The translations under genes and the position numbers were made by a program. The notes under the pieces were generated by a model that was not told where the DNA came from, did not search any database, and was given only the letters and a program-made list of their open reading frames with translations. A DNA stretch of 64,000 bases from Lolium rigidum (Eukaryota; Streptophyta; Magnoliopsida; Poales; Poaceae), in NCBI RefSeq assembly GCF_022539505.1, contig NC_061513.1, forward strand, positions 354,063,696-354,127,695, written 5' to 3'. This document shows positions 45,241 through 56,796 of the stretch, one piece after another. How positions within the stretch are numbered: the first letter of the stretch is position 1; every line of letters starts with the position of its first letter.

Positions 45241-47043
45241 CCTACTATTATATTTCCCAAGATATTTCCATGTTCCAAATGGAGGCCGGAAGTTTGCTTG
45301 GACCCTGGTGCGGGGGAATGTCACGACAAGCATGCCGTCGCGGGGATGCGTTGAGGCTCGATCGTGGCAAATGCTTGGCCGACCGGGAACACGGTCCAAA
45401 CAGTAGAAATATGAAACCCCCTGTGTGGTTGTATTCACTGCTTCTTCCACAGCTACTACTTGCTTCCTCCATTCAAGTACAGTTGAGGGAAATTCCCATG
45501 CTTTTCTGACAGCCTATAGAAATCGATTTGATGGTTGGAATGGTTTGTGGATATTCATTCAAGAAGGATAAACAATTTAATCATCACTTGGTAATTGTGG
45601 CTTGCATTTCTCGAGTCTAGTTTTTCATATCGATTCCCTCAATTAACCCCTTTTCCCTTTTTTTTCTTTTTAAATACCCCCTACCCAGGGAAAGAGTAGG
45701 ACAAAAGATATTTATAGTTTGAATAAGTGGATTGCCAAAGGAAGATATGCTGAAGCACCTTCGGTATTTGAACATCATCAAAACACGGATTTATGAATTG
45801 CCAAGATTACTGTGTCGGTTAAATGACAAGAGAGATTGCCTTACAAAATCCAATTCTTAAGATAAAGATGAGTATCCATGCCTCTTTGATCCGGGGAGAT
45901 ACTGGTTATGCCTTTTGACCTTGGTTCCGGAGGAGCAAGTCAGAAAGGTTGCACTATTCGAATTTGTGCCACATCTGCTAACATAATTGTAGACCCTGGT
46001 TCCACTCACTCTTTCGTATCCATGTTATTTGCTCAGACTTTTAGGTATGAGAACGTATGCTCGGAGGTAAAAGGAAAGCTCTCCGGGGAGCCAGCCATAT
46101 ATGTGGGTTCTTTACTAGCCATAGGAAAAGATGTATGTAGTCCCGGAAGAGAAGCAATTAAGCGTAACTTTTGGCTTCCTTGTCATATGTTAATTGAATC
46201 AATCGAGTTACGTTTGCAAAATGAATGGAATTCTGGAGTGAACCGAATATCCATGGCAGAACCTATGAATGACACGCTAGGACTTGCCTTATGGTGATAG
46301 CAGGGATATGGTAATTCCTTGATTGATTTGGGAGAACCAACTCGATAGAGGATTTCGAGCCAAGGAGCTGGTGGAAAAGTCTACTCAAAAGAGTGACTTG
46401 ACACCGAATCCACGCTATTCCTTAGTGGAAAGCAGGTGGCCTTCCTTCCAAATAAGGGATAAACCACCGATCATATTGGTAAGTAGATGCTTGCATCGCC
46501 TAGCCAAATAAAATAAATATAAATATAATTACTTGCTTTGATAAGAACTAATAAGGAAATAAAGTGATAAGCTAGCATCATTTATTAGGGAAGCCAAGGA
46601 CAAACTAATCCTTTGGCGTCTTTGTCTTTATCTTCCAGGTTAACTAGACATGATTGTTTTCTTGATGGAAAGCAATACTCGAAAGCAAATGGCCAGCCTG
46701 GCGTAGCATTTGGGAAAATGGTCCCTAGGGGAAGGAGAAAAGAATCCTGGGAAGGATGGTGATTCGACTGAGCGGCATGGAAGGGTGGAATGTTGAACTC
46801 TGCTTCGTGCTAGCCAGCATGCCTCACTTGAAACAATGTAAAGTTCGAAGTTGGATTTGGTCTCTCGAAATCACAGACCATAATTATCAGATCTTGCGCA
46901 GATAGGTAGGAACGATCCATCCAGTAACCATGCCTAGAATCATAAGCTATCCTATTACTTCTATAGGTGCCTCAAGTCTTCCCATTTTCCTACATGCTCT
47001 CTCGCCTCTCGGTGTTTATATTCACTTTTGGCTGACTCTAATT
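45241..47043. other. Mixed, possibly organelle-derived stretch with a protease-like fragment
   Basis: Base composition is near-balanced and unlike the AT-rich spacers around it. No grass transposon ends are recognised. The frame at 45908-46297 contains NIIVDPGSTHSFVSMLFAQT, resembling the active-site region of a retroelement aspartic protease (normally DSG; here DPG). The rest reads like plant mitochondrial intergenic DNA to me. I cannot verify this without a search. Confidence 0.3.
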
Positions 47044-47052
47044 CCGTTATTG

Positions 47053-47444
47053 GGGAAAAGTTCCAGGTGAACCTGGGTGCACGTGAACCTAGGTGGGAAA
47101 TGCATTTTCCAAATGTTAATAAATGCTGAAATAAAAATAACGGGGTACGTATGCATGTTCTATGTGTGCGTAGAAAGTTTTCGCGGAAAAACCACTTTTT
47201 TATTTCAGAATCTAAAAAAGACAAAATATGTCACATATATACTGCTATATAGCCCTGCAAAATTTCACTTTTTTGCCGAGGTAAAATAAAAGATTTTTTC
47301 GTCACGAAACTCATGTCCAGGGCACATGTTTGAGATCACCTTTGCATTCATTTTGTGTTTCGATTTTTAAAACATGTTTTTACATCACAAACGCACTTTT
47401 GAAAAAGTGGGTTCACATGCACCCAGGTTCTGAAAAGTCAGTCT
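47053..47444. mobile_element. Mutator-like MITE, same family as 35506-35885
   Basis: The 392-bp insertion has a perfect 9-bp TSD ccgttattg (47044-47052 and 47445-47453). The inverted ends share gaacctgggtgcacgtgaac (left) and gaacctgggtgcatgtgaac (right, reverse-complemented). Interior phrases such as catgttctat recur in the copy at 35506. Confidence 0.85.
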
Positions 47445-47453
47445 CCGTTATTG

Positions 47454-48322
47454 AGGAATAAAATCTTGATGTTTACCCGCATAGAGGAAGAAGTATAAAA
47501 CGCTTACTTTTAGTCAAAAATCAACATAGTGTAAGTTTGATCAATCTTATAGACAAAAATATAAACATGCACAAGATTTAATAAATATACTATGAAATTA
47601 TATTCTATGGTGAATCTAATAACATAGATTTTGTATTATTTTTTTATAAAGGGAATATAATTGATTGATTTCATACTGTAGATTTTCATATTTTCAATTA
47701 TATGATTGGTCTAATTTACTATACATTGATTTTGATTAAATTTATACACCTTCTTTGGAAAAATGGAGGAAGAAGTACAATTGAACAAGCACGTCGCACT
47801 TATGCAACACTAATTCCACTGTGCAGCCGTCATCTATATTTTTTAAACATAGCTCATGCTATCATCTCCAAGTGGCTGCACCACTAGGCTAGAGACTTCC
47901 TCTCTACATGATGCATTAAATATTACATACGGGCCACCTATGTATTCTTGTGGCTAACCTATAAGAAGTGTTATCTTTTTTTTTTTTTTGAGCATTCACA
48001 AGTAGTGTTATCTTCTTCTTTTTTTTTTTTTGAGAATTCACCAGAAGTGTATAGAGGACACTTAACTTATTCAGGAGATCGGGCCTGGCCCTTGAGGAGT
48101 CAAGTGGGACAGTCACCTTGGCCCACTGAATCCAAGAAGCCTCAACTGCTATGGCATATGCAGCCCACAGGAACTCATGCATTGCCTCCATGAGAGTAGT
48201 CCCTAGTGATATAGCAGATCGGAGATTTTTCTCGCGCGATCATGGGAGACGAAATTGTTTGCTTCTTCATACTAGACGGGAAAATCGGCATTTTTTAGTA
48301 CCTTGAGCCCTTTTCTCTATAG
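47454..48322. other. AT-rich spacer with MITE-like and T-run repeats
   Basis: 47490-47776 resembles a worn Stowaway-like element (gtttgatcaatcttatagac, and taaatttatacaccttcttt at its right side, ending ggaggaagaagta). At 47970-48055 a unit containing gttatctt, a T-run and gag(c/a)attcac is present twice. No gene is supported. Confidence 0.4.
48261..48320. repeat. Left copy of a direct repeat flanking the Harbinger-like element
   Basis: The stretch ttcatactagacgggaaaat followed by cggcatttttt recurs with changes at about 49595-49655, on the other side of the inserted element. It is too long and too divergent for a target-site duplication. Confidence 0.7.
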
Positions 48323-48325
48323 TAA

Positions 48326-49569
48326 GAGCAACAGACGCTGTAAAAGGCGCGCGCGGCAAAATACCTGCCAGTTTGGCGCGCGCGAGCGCTCGCGCGAAGC
48401 TCCAGCAGACGCGTGAAAAGGGCGCGCGGGAAATTTTTTGCCGCGCCTGCGCGTTTGCGCTATCCCACGCGGAAAAATTGGCGCGTCCGCTACCGCGCGC
48501 GCTATAAAGACAACACGCGCGAACGGGCCAACTGCCTCCCGCATCTGAAACTTCCGCGTGTCGCTCCGCCTCTCCCCCACCGCTCTGCCTCCGCGTCGAC
48601 AGTCCGCCTCCGTCTCCGGCGCCATGCCTCCACGCCGCCGCTCCGCCTCCGGCTACCGCGGCGTCCGCGCGCGGCCGAGCGGCCGCTTCGACGCCGGGTC
48701 CGCTCCGGCGAGGAGCGGATCCGGCTCGGCACCTACGACACCGCGCATGAGGCGGCGCGAGCCTACGATGCCGTCGCGTGGCGCCTCGGCCGCCCCGCCG
48801 GCGGATGAATCTCGACGACGTTTGGACGCGCGAGCGGCGGAGATGCTCGCGCCGCCATCGCCGCTCATCACGACCGAGCAGCGGCGCCGCGCCCGCGACC
48901 TCGAGCAGCGCTGCGCGTGGCGGAGCAGGATGAGCGCAACCGCCTTGAGTGGGCGCGCGCGTTCCCGGAGGACGTCGCCGCCACGGAGGCCTTCTACGCG
49001 CAGAAGGAGGGGGACAAGGCGGCGATGGCGGCGATGAAGAAGGCGAGTCGCGAGAAGCGCCGCGCCGAGTCCGCGGCGAGGAAGAAGGCGTGGGCCGACG
49101 CGGCGGCGAGGAGGAAGGAGGAAAGGCAGAACGCCGCAGGGCCGTCGACCATCGTCCTCTCGTCCTCCTCCGAGTTCCAGTACACGACGACGTCGACGCC
49201 GGTGTCGGACACGACACTGAGCAGCTCCGACTTCGACTGGGAGTCCGACGACGGCGAGTAGTTTATTTTAGTATTTTCGTTAAAATGTCGCATTGTATCG
49301 CGCACTTTTAAAATATATTCGTATTTTCGATCATATTTACATAGTTTGTTTGATGAATTTTCAAAAATAAACGGTCGGATTAGCAGTTTGTGACACGCGC
49401 GCGCTGCAAAATAGCGCCTCTGGCGGAGGTGCGTTTTTCGCACACCAACGCGCGCCGCAAAATACAGCCTCCGCCGGGGCAAATTCGCTATGCCGCGCGC
49501 GAGCGGTATACAGCGCGCCCAATCGCCGGTATAGCGCGCGAGATTTTACAGCGCCTGTTGGAGATGCTC
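48326..49569. mobile_element. PIF/Harbinger-like element carrying an AP2/ERF-type gene
   Basis: The 1,244-bp element is flanked by TAA on both sides (48323-48325 and 49570-49572), the TWA target typical of PIF/Harbinger. The right end, read inward, is gagcatctccaacaggcgct followed by gtaaaa; the left is gagcaacagacgctgtaaaa, the same with about six bases missing. The interior is very GC-rich (cgcgcg motifs) and contains no transposase, only the AP2/ERF-like pseudogene. Superfamily assignment rests on the 3-bp target site and TIR only. Confidence 0.6.
48624..49261 (+). pseudogene. AP2/ERF-domain transcription factor-like gene, frameshifted
   Basis: The ATG at 48624 opens MPPRRRSASGYRGVRARPSG, the first strand of an AP2/ERF DNA-binding domain (YRGVR, then GRFDA). 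Near 48696 one base appears lost; the domain continues in another frame with RLGTYDTAHEAARAYDAVA and WRLGRPAG. Two more frame changes follow. The C-terminal part (48917-49261) is a charged helical region (FPEDVAATEAFYAQKEGDKA) ending in an acidic tail DWESDDGE. AP2/ERF proteins bind GCC-box or DRE DNA. The gene fills the transposon-like element at 48326-49569. With at least three frameshifts it should not make a full protein. I recall similar multi-copy genes in Triticeae, which needs checking. Confidence 0.7.
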
Positions 49570-49572
49570 TAA

Positions 49573-51197
49573 CTTACACCTCTTTTTTCCTGTAGGCATT
49601 TTTTCATACTAGACGGGGAAATCGGCATTTCTCTTTAGTAACTTGGGACGTTTTCCATAGATCTATTTTTTTTTTCCTTTGAGCCTTTTTCTCTCCTTTG
49701 GTTAGCTACATATGTAGTGGGGCGGCGATATTGCCGTAGACAAGCTACAACACACAATCGACATTTTCTTGTTCCATTGCGCCAGCGACATGTGTCTCAC
49801 TACTTGAAGCGAGACCGTTCATCGACTCACAAAGCTACATTTTTTTATGGTGCTCTTTTGGATCTGCAATGGTGGAGGCTTTGCATATCTTCGAACACGC
49901 ATCCAGGCGCCGTTGGAGTTTGGCGGCGGGTGGCAGGCTTCGGCGAATGCAGGGATAGTCTTCTGCAAAATTTCAGAACACATGTTTTCTCCTAGTATAT
50001 TTGTTAGTTTACATGTTCGTTTACTTATGTAACTTAATTTTCTATTAATGAAGTGTGTGGTTGCTCTCAAAAGGTAATTGACGAGACCTGCAACGCACTG
50101 AATCTTAGAGGATAGGGGTAACGGGAAATACAAACATTAGACGACCGGGTGGCAATCAGATGGTAGCGGCACACCAATGACCAAGTCTTCTATGAACTCT
50201 AAATTCAGAATCTCAACTCATATGACTTATCAAAGAAAGAAAGAAAATTGTAATGTCATAACTGGTAAGAATCTAATTCTCTGTATGTTCATTTGGATTT
50301 TCCCACACAAGAGTTGGAGACGACCTATTGGTTGACCCTCGTACAGCCATGTCGAGAGGATAAAACCTTTTTGACCTTGCCCTTTTCCGTATCGTGGTGT
50401 ATCTCTCTGAATGTCAAAAACAATAACAACAAGGTTTCTGCCATCTAGAATTAAATACCTAAATAATGAGATTTCATGGAAAATCCCTTAAATCATTTAG
50501 AACTTTGGTAATAACTCCTAGTATAATGGACAATAACATAATGAACTAGTACAAAGTTCATAGATACGTTCATGATGTATCAATATGTTCACAACAAAAC
50601 AAACATGAGTTTGTAGAATTTGAAGAGCATTCATGCAACATCAAAAAATACGCAAAATAATATGGGCTCACCAGCGATTAATTCGGCTCACCGGAGCCCC
50701 CTCCGCGTCAATCTGGTTACAACGGACTCATCCTCCCGCCTCACCATCTCCCCCAAACTCTCGGATTTTGATTTTTAGCAAAACTCGAGACCTATGGAGC
50801 CATTCCTTCCTTTTTGACCTTCGTTTACATCTCATGTAGCAGGGCATCAAGATGACCAACGGCAATGTCACGGAAGCTTCGCAATGAGTTGTGCTCACCC
50901 ATCGGGAAGTCCCCAATGAGATCCGGTCGCAGCAAAGTTGGAGCAAAATATTGGTATCGGGTAGAGAGGCACACGAGTTGCGTGATAGAGGGAGAAACAC
51001 ATTGAGAGATACATAAATGACGAGAGTGACCAAACAATGGCATGTAAATACGAGACTTTTCCAAAAAAGAAAGAACACTTTAACGGGTCATCTCCTCACG
51101 TACCGTGGGTGAGAGTCGTGAGGTTGATAGGCAAGACACACTAGTGAAGCACCAATGTCCACAAAAAAATATGTAACTTAACATTCTTTATACTTAT
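49573..51197. other. Spacer between Harbinger-like element and Gypsy element 4
   Basis: 49595-49655 is the right copy of the direct repeat. 49700-50090 contains gene- or LINE-like debris (tggatctgcaatggtggagg, ending ttctattaatgaag) without a supported frame. 50100-51190 is AT-rich with no recognisable gene or element ends. The five bases cttat (51193-51197) are the expected left target site of element 4. Confidence 0.4.
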
Positions 51198-51752
51198 TGT
51201 CGTTGCCTAATCGACGGTACCTCGGAGGAGGGATCCTCACGAGGGGGAGAAGAAGTAGGGGCCATAGGGCGGAGTGCACACGGGACGGTGGTACGCGAGT
51301 TACCCAGCTTCGGAACACCGCACGATGACGGGGCCTACTGCTGCTTATGCAGGAATTATCGGGCGCTTTCGCGTTGTTACAATGAGTTGTGGTTGTGCCT
51401 CTAGGGCTCCCGGGATCCGGCTTATAAAGGCGCACGGATCTAGGGTTTACATGGAGAGTCCTAGCCGGATTACGGATAGCCTAACTACGGTACAATATCT
51501 TGCCGTGCACGTCACGGATCCGCCTTCCATATACGTCGTCTTGGATCCGGGTTCCTCATGGGCCTCCATGGATCCGGGTTACTCCTAATGTCGGTACGGA
51601 TCCGGCCTACTGATCCTGGGCTGGACTTCTTCCTTCATGATCAACAGCAACTGGGCCGCCCGATGGGCCACATGCCTCATCACCATCTGTGGGCCACCCG
51701 GGCTTGCCGGATCTAGGCACTGTCGATGGTACACCCATGAAGTATACCCACA
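51198..51752 (-). repeat. Element 4, 3' LTR
   Basis: The 555-bp LTR, read on the minus strand, starts TGTGGGTATACTTCATGGG at 51752 and ends gattaggcaacgaca at 51198. The same end sequence reappears at 63974-64000. Next to it, 51753-51770 on the minus strand gives the polypurine tract ctgggggctaccgt. Confidence 0.85.
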
Positions 51753-52270
51753 ACGGTAGCCCCCAGAGTTCTCCGAGTTTCGCCTGCAGTTTCCGCCTTG
51801 CCGATCCAACACAATCTCCGGCAAACGTTGGTAACGCGGAGAAACTTGAAGAGCTCCAACTTTGCATTTTCTTCTTTTTCCAACTTATAGCCGGAAAATG
51901 CTCCCATCCCGCGGGACTTCATCCATCGACGTTCCAAAGAACATTTCCGGGTTACTCCCTGCTCGAACGAGAGCCAACTTATCCTCACGGAATTACCCGG
52001 AATCTTAAAAGACTCAAACAGTTCCGGAAATCTTTCACCTTCAGATCATACTTAACAACGGAAGTTCCACATTTCCCGCGCACAACTTCCTCATTTCCCG
52101 CGCTAAATTTTCGCGAGATGCAAATCTTCAGCCGGAATTTTCGGGAGTGCATGGTTCAGTTACCTCCACGTCGTTTTACCGCAGTTGACCTAAACACGTG
52201 TCATCCATCTAACGGCGTGACCGTTCAGTTTCCACCGTCGGATCCGGATCCCGAATCTCCGCGCGTGGCC

Positions 52271-52278
52271 TATAAATA
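52271..52278 (+). promoter_or_regulatory. TATA box of the antisense gene in element 4
   Basis: tataaata in GC-rich context (cgcgtggcc before, ccccgcggcc after), followed by a CT-rich leader (52300-52340). It lies on the strand opposite to gag-pol, outside the LTR, and heads the spliced gene at 52717-56202. Confidence 0.6.
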
Positions 52279-52302
52279 CCCCGCGGCCCGGTGAAAAATC
52301 CA

Positions 52303-55300
52303 TTCTTTCACCTCTCCTCTACCACCTCGTCTTCCTCCTCGCGCCGCGCCGCCCGTCAGATCTTGACTCCGGCGAGCTTTGCCACGGTGAACCCCGCGCG
52401 CCGCCAAACCAAGGCTTCCCTCGTGCCAAGATTCCCACGTTTGAACGAGAAATTCGCTCCGCCGCCGATTCGTGGTCACGCGGGACGATTTCCTTCAAGT
52501 TCGGCGACCTCATCTTCGCCGGAGCTCCGTCGAGCCACCGCGCCATTAGCGGTAAGTACGCCGGCCTTGTAGAAGATAACTTAGTGTAGAAGATAGCCTT
52601 AGTGATCCGGGTACTCAAATACTTTGTATGGGTGCAGCCGGAAGCATGCCACTCGAATCGTCGCATTGTGCTTGGTAGCTCTCCGAGTAGCCGGATCCCA
52701 ACCAAATAGAACCCATATGCCGGATCCCATATCATTCCTGCCACCATATATTTCCGACATCAGACTAGCTCAACCTTTTTCCGCATCTTCCAGCACCGCT
52801 CCAGGCCGGATCCCTTCCCTCCAAGAGCTCCAAGAAGAACTCGAAGGGCAAGCTCGGATGGCAGCAAAGGTGCAGGAGGCGGAAAACAAGAAGGCGTCCA
52901 AGGCCCGGATCCGCGAAGGAGAACGGGGTCAATGGTGGCCTTGCGAAACTACCGACGTGGAGCTTAGGGAGCTCCAGAACGAAGGAATGATCTCCTCACA
53001 TTGGAGTTTCACTCGTGATTCCGACGTCCCCAAGCCAGAAGCCGGAGAAATAGTTATGACCAAGGCTTGGGTGGAACGCGGACTTTCACTTCCCTGTTCG
53101 GAGTTTTTCTCTCTATCCTCAACACCTACGGGCTCCGGCCCCACAACATCTGCCCAAATTCATACCTTCTCTTGTCCAACTTCGTGACTCTCGCGAAGGA
53201 CATCTTGGGATCCGGCCGGATGTCAAGTTGTGGCAATTCTTTTTCGGGTGAAGAAAGAAACCAAGGAGAAAGCAATGGTGAACTGCGGAAGCATGACGTT
53301 TATGCTCCGCCCTAGCCGCATGTACCCTCCCCATGACTCGCACGAATCCGTCCGGTACTGGAATGCCGGATGGTTCTATGAGAAGAATGCCTCAGTTCCG
53401 AAAGTCCATGAGGGTCTGCCTCAGTTCGTCAACGAACCTCCGGAAGAACTTGCAAGCTGGAGCTTCGTCCCTTCGCTCGCCCAGACCCCAATCCTGGAGA
53501 AGGCTGCGCGGAGAATCTCCTGGCTAGTCCACGACGGACTAACCGGAGCCCAGCTCACACTTAGCTGGTTCTCCCGGAGAATCCAGCCTCTACGCTACAA
53601 CGCGCGCCTGATGTGCGCTTATACGGGGCGGATGATCTTCTCCGGGTTACCCGCCACGATCTTCGGCCGACTCTACGAAGAGAAGGATCAAGACGTTGGT
53701 GAAGATTCCGAGGGGCCAACAGGTCCCGGAACTGACCAAAGACATTTACACAAACGACCAGTGTCCTCCGGTAAGCTTTGTTCTTTTCGTTGCTTCAAAC
53801 TTCACAAGATTTTTGGATGTTTAACTTAATTTTTATTCATCTTCCTTCCAGCTCAACACTTTGGCGGAGGAAAACTTTCGCACCATTCTTCGCGTCCCCG
53901 TCACCGACGACACGGCGGAGGAGGTTCCGGATGACGACGAGGAGGAAGAGGAACAGGCACCTCGCAAGGCGGCCCCTCGACCTACAAAGCGTCCCCGCGC
54001 CAAGGCTTCCGGCTGCGAGGCCGGAGCTAGCGGCGAGGCCTCCGCCAAGAAACCGAAGACGGCAAAACCACCTCCGCTAGACTCAAGGAAAGCGGAGCGT
54101 GCGCGTATAAGGATGCTCTCAACGGCTGGCCAAGGCACGCGCCCCATCATCCCCGGCGCCCCGTAAGTTTCCGAACATGATGCAACTTTATCTTGGCGAA
54201 ATTATCTCTTGTCTAAACCCTTTCACTTGTTTGCGGGAATCCGAAAACCGCTGCCACGCGGACCGCCAGCCGGGAGCCCATTACCAAATACATGAAGAAA
54301 TCTCCGGCAGTCGGTCCAGCTACTCCGGCTCCGCCAAGTGCCTCTCACCCTACTCCTCGGCCATCTCCCCCTCAGGCTGACCCGTCTCCCCCTCCTGCCA
54401 CAAACACTCCACCGGAAATAATTCCGGTCAGCAGCGACAAGGTAGGTGGAGAAGATTCTAAGGCCAAAGGCCCTGCCCAAGAAGATGCGGGAGAACAAGA
54501 CCAAGGAGAGGCTGAAGTCACTTCTTACGAGAAGGCCGGAGATGGCGCGGCGACATCGTCGTTTTCCGAAGAACTTTGGAGATCCGGTGACATCACTTCC
54601 ACCCCCAAGGCGTATGCTACCAAGTTTTTCAACAAGCTGTCCGAGGCGGAGAAATGGGAGCTTGAACAAGACCTGCTCAACGCCATGCTGAACAACGCAC
54701 AGGGAAACTGATGCCGCGACATCGGAGATCCAAGATTTTAAAAAGGATGTCGGCCGGTTCTTCGACAAGCTCATACTGTAAGCAAAAGGTACTCCCCGGT
54801 AGCCCCCAAGCATGTAGGCGGAAACTTGGATAATAGTTAGCGCTTAGATGCTTAGAGAAAGATTACTTCCGGGAAAGTTTTTTAGAATGAACCGGTAGCC
54901 CCCAAGCATTATGGCGGAAAGGTTCCGGCAATGATGCTTTGAAAGAAACCACTGCTACAGGCGGAATGTTTACTCCTGCACTGTGTAAATTTTACAGGAA
55001 CAGCAGGCGCTGCACTACGAGCTGCACAAGAACATTGCCCTGCAGCGCCGCGTTACTATGAGCCAGGCGGAGAATATCCGGACTCTGAAGGATGAGAATG
55101 CGGAGCTGGCTAAACAAGCGCGGACGCCCAAGGTTGGTTTCCGCCTTCTTCGTCATTAACCAAATTCCGACTTTGAACTTGCTTGTTAACTTATATTATT
55201 ATAGGCGCATCCTCTTCCCTTGCTACAGCCTCAACCGAACTTGAGAACCTGCGCTCCTCGTACCAAGATCTGGAAACGAAACTAACGGAGGCGGAACTAA

Positions 55301-56202
55301 AGAGGGAGCAGGCCGAAAAGCAGTGGCGGAGAAAAATTCCGAGTTCATCAGGGAAAAGGGCGAGCTGAAATTGAAGATAAATGTTGACAGTGAGACCATC
55401 AAATGTCAGCAAAAAGAGCTCAATGGACTCCGGAAGTATATGGAGACCGCGGAACAGCACTGGGATTTGCTCAATGAGAACATCTTGGGTACCGATCTCG
55501 GAACCTTGCCCGGATATTTGTTCGACGTTTTACTTTATGCTCAAAACTGTATGCTTATATCTGATTGTTTTATGCGGAGCCGCTTGGGTATTCGGAAGAG
55601 CGCCGGAATTTGTACCCACGTGATGACCTTCTTCAACTTGCGGGCGATGAGCTGCAAAGATCTCATCTCCGCCTCCCGCAAGATATGTTATAACTTATCC
55701 ATCAAGAGGAGCCGCACTTGCGACGTCCGGAAACTTATTAGAAAGATGGATGTTCTGCCGGAGCTAGTGACGGATCTGCAAGCATCATCAGCCCGGCGCA
55801 GCTGCAATGGCCTTGACCATGTGCCTAGCACATAATGCGGATCTTGATCTTGATCGAGGTAACCACGGGCGTTCCTCCGGATGCGGATGTTAGCGCGCTA
55901 CTGGATGCAGTGAGCGGCTACGACACCCGTATTGCGTGCAGGATCCGGCACGAGGAATTCTACGACAAGGTCGTCCTTCCTGCGGACGAGCCCTTAGAAG
56001 CGGAACTTCGGAAGGAGCTTGCTACCGATGCGCGACCTGCGGAATCCGGAACCCAGTTTACCTGGACCAGCTCCAAGGATGCTCCCCAAGAGGAACCCAA
56101 GACCAGCACTGCTGCTTCGAAAAAGAAAGTGATGAAGACGTGTCTTCTCCGGCCGAAGGCGCCAAGGAAAAAGATCCGAGAGGGCAAGACTTCTCCGGCT
56201 AA
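52303..56202 (+). pseudogene. Antisense, intron-containing extra gene (aORF) of element 4
   Basis: On the strand opposite to gag-pol lies a multi-exon gene. The coding start is near ATG 52717 (MPDPISFLPPYISDIRLAQP). Conserved-looking blocks follow: LSILNTYGLRPHNICPNSY, AMVNCGSMTFMLRPSRMYPP and VRYWNAGWFYEKNA, resembling the plant domain labelled 'putative gypsy type transposon' (PF04195). Plausible GT-AG introns are 52552-52637, 53771-53851 and 55133-55204; a donor gtaagt lies at 54163. The C-terminal half is acidic, Pro-rich and coiled-coil (ENLRSSYQDLETKLTEAELK). Frame changes near 53105 and 53195 and premature stops (e.g. 55835) show decay. Such extra ORFs are known in Tat-lineage elements; their role is unknown. 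Confidence 0.65.
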
Positions 56203-56796
56203 GGGGAGTGAAAACTTTTATTCCTGCGGGAAAAACAATGCATCATTTTGGCCCCGGCGAGGGTTTGTAATAAGACTTTAAATTCTTAAGTAGCTAGGAA
56301 CGAAACGATTATGCATGGGGCGGAAACACTTATCCTGCTATCCGTTTAATATTATGTGCATGTTTCGTTTTATGTCGGAAAGCAAGTGCTGATTTCGTTA
56401 TTTTCCGGCTTGCCCGCTTGACCTTCCACGAGCCGGAAAACCTTAGCCGGAAATGCTCGCCAGCGGCGACGAAGCCCAATGGCAATCCGTCCATAACCGC
56501 GGAAACAAGCCCCCGGGCATAGGTGCCGGAAATCGCTACTAGGAATCCACGAGTTCGCAACAGATAACAACTTAATCAGAAAACTTAAGCTTACGTCCTA
56601 AAGGACGGTTTTAGAAATCACAACTTTTATACACGCCTAGGCGGAAAACATCCAGCTCTGCGGTTTTAGTCGGAAAAAACATACACGATCTAAAATGAAC
56701 AAGTAAAGGAGGTAAAAGACTCAAAGAGTGAACCATAAGCTTTATTTCATTGATCATGTATAACTATTACGAGTTTGTAACTCGGAAAGAATATGC
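56203..56796. other. Junction between antisense gene and pol of element 4
   Basis: The 3' flank of the plus-strand gene meets the 3' flank of the minus-strand pol (stop at 56797). The two transcription units converge here. The strings gccggaaa and ccggaaat recur several times, but no coding frame is supported. Confidence 0.5.

Noticed and set aside
48267..49217. 316-codon minus-strand frame
   Set aside because: It mirrors the very GC-rich AP2/ERF-like region; composition is Arg/Pro/Ser-rich without motifs.
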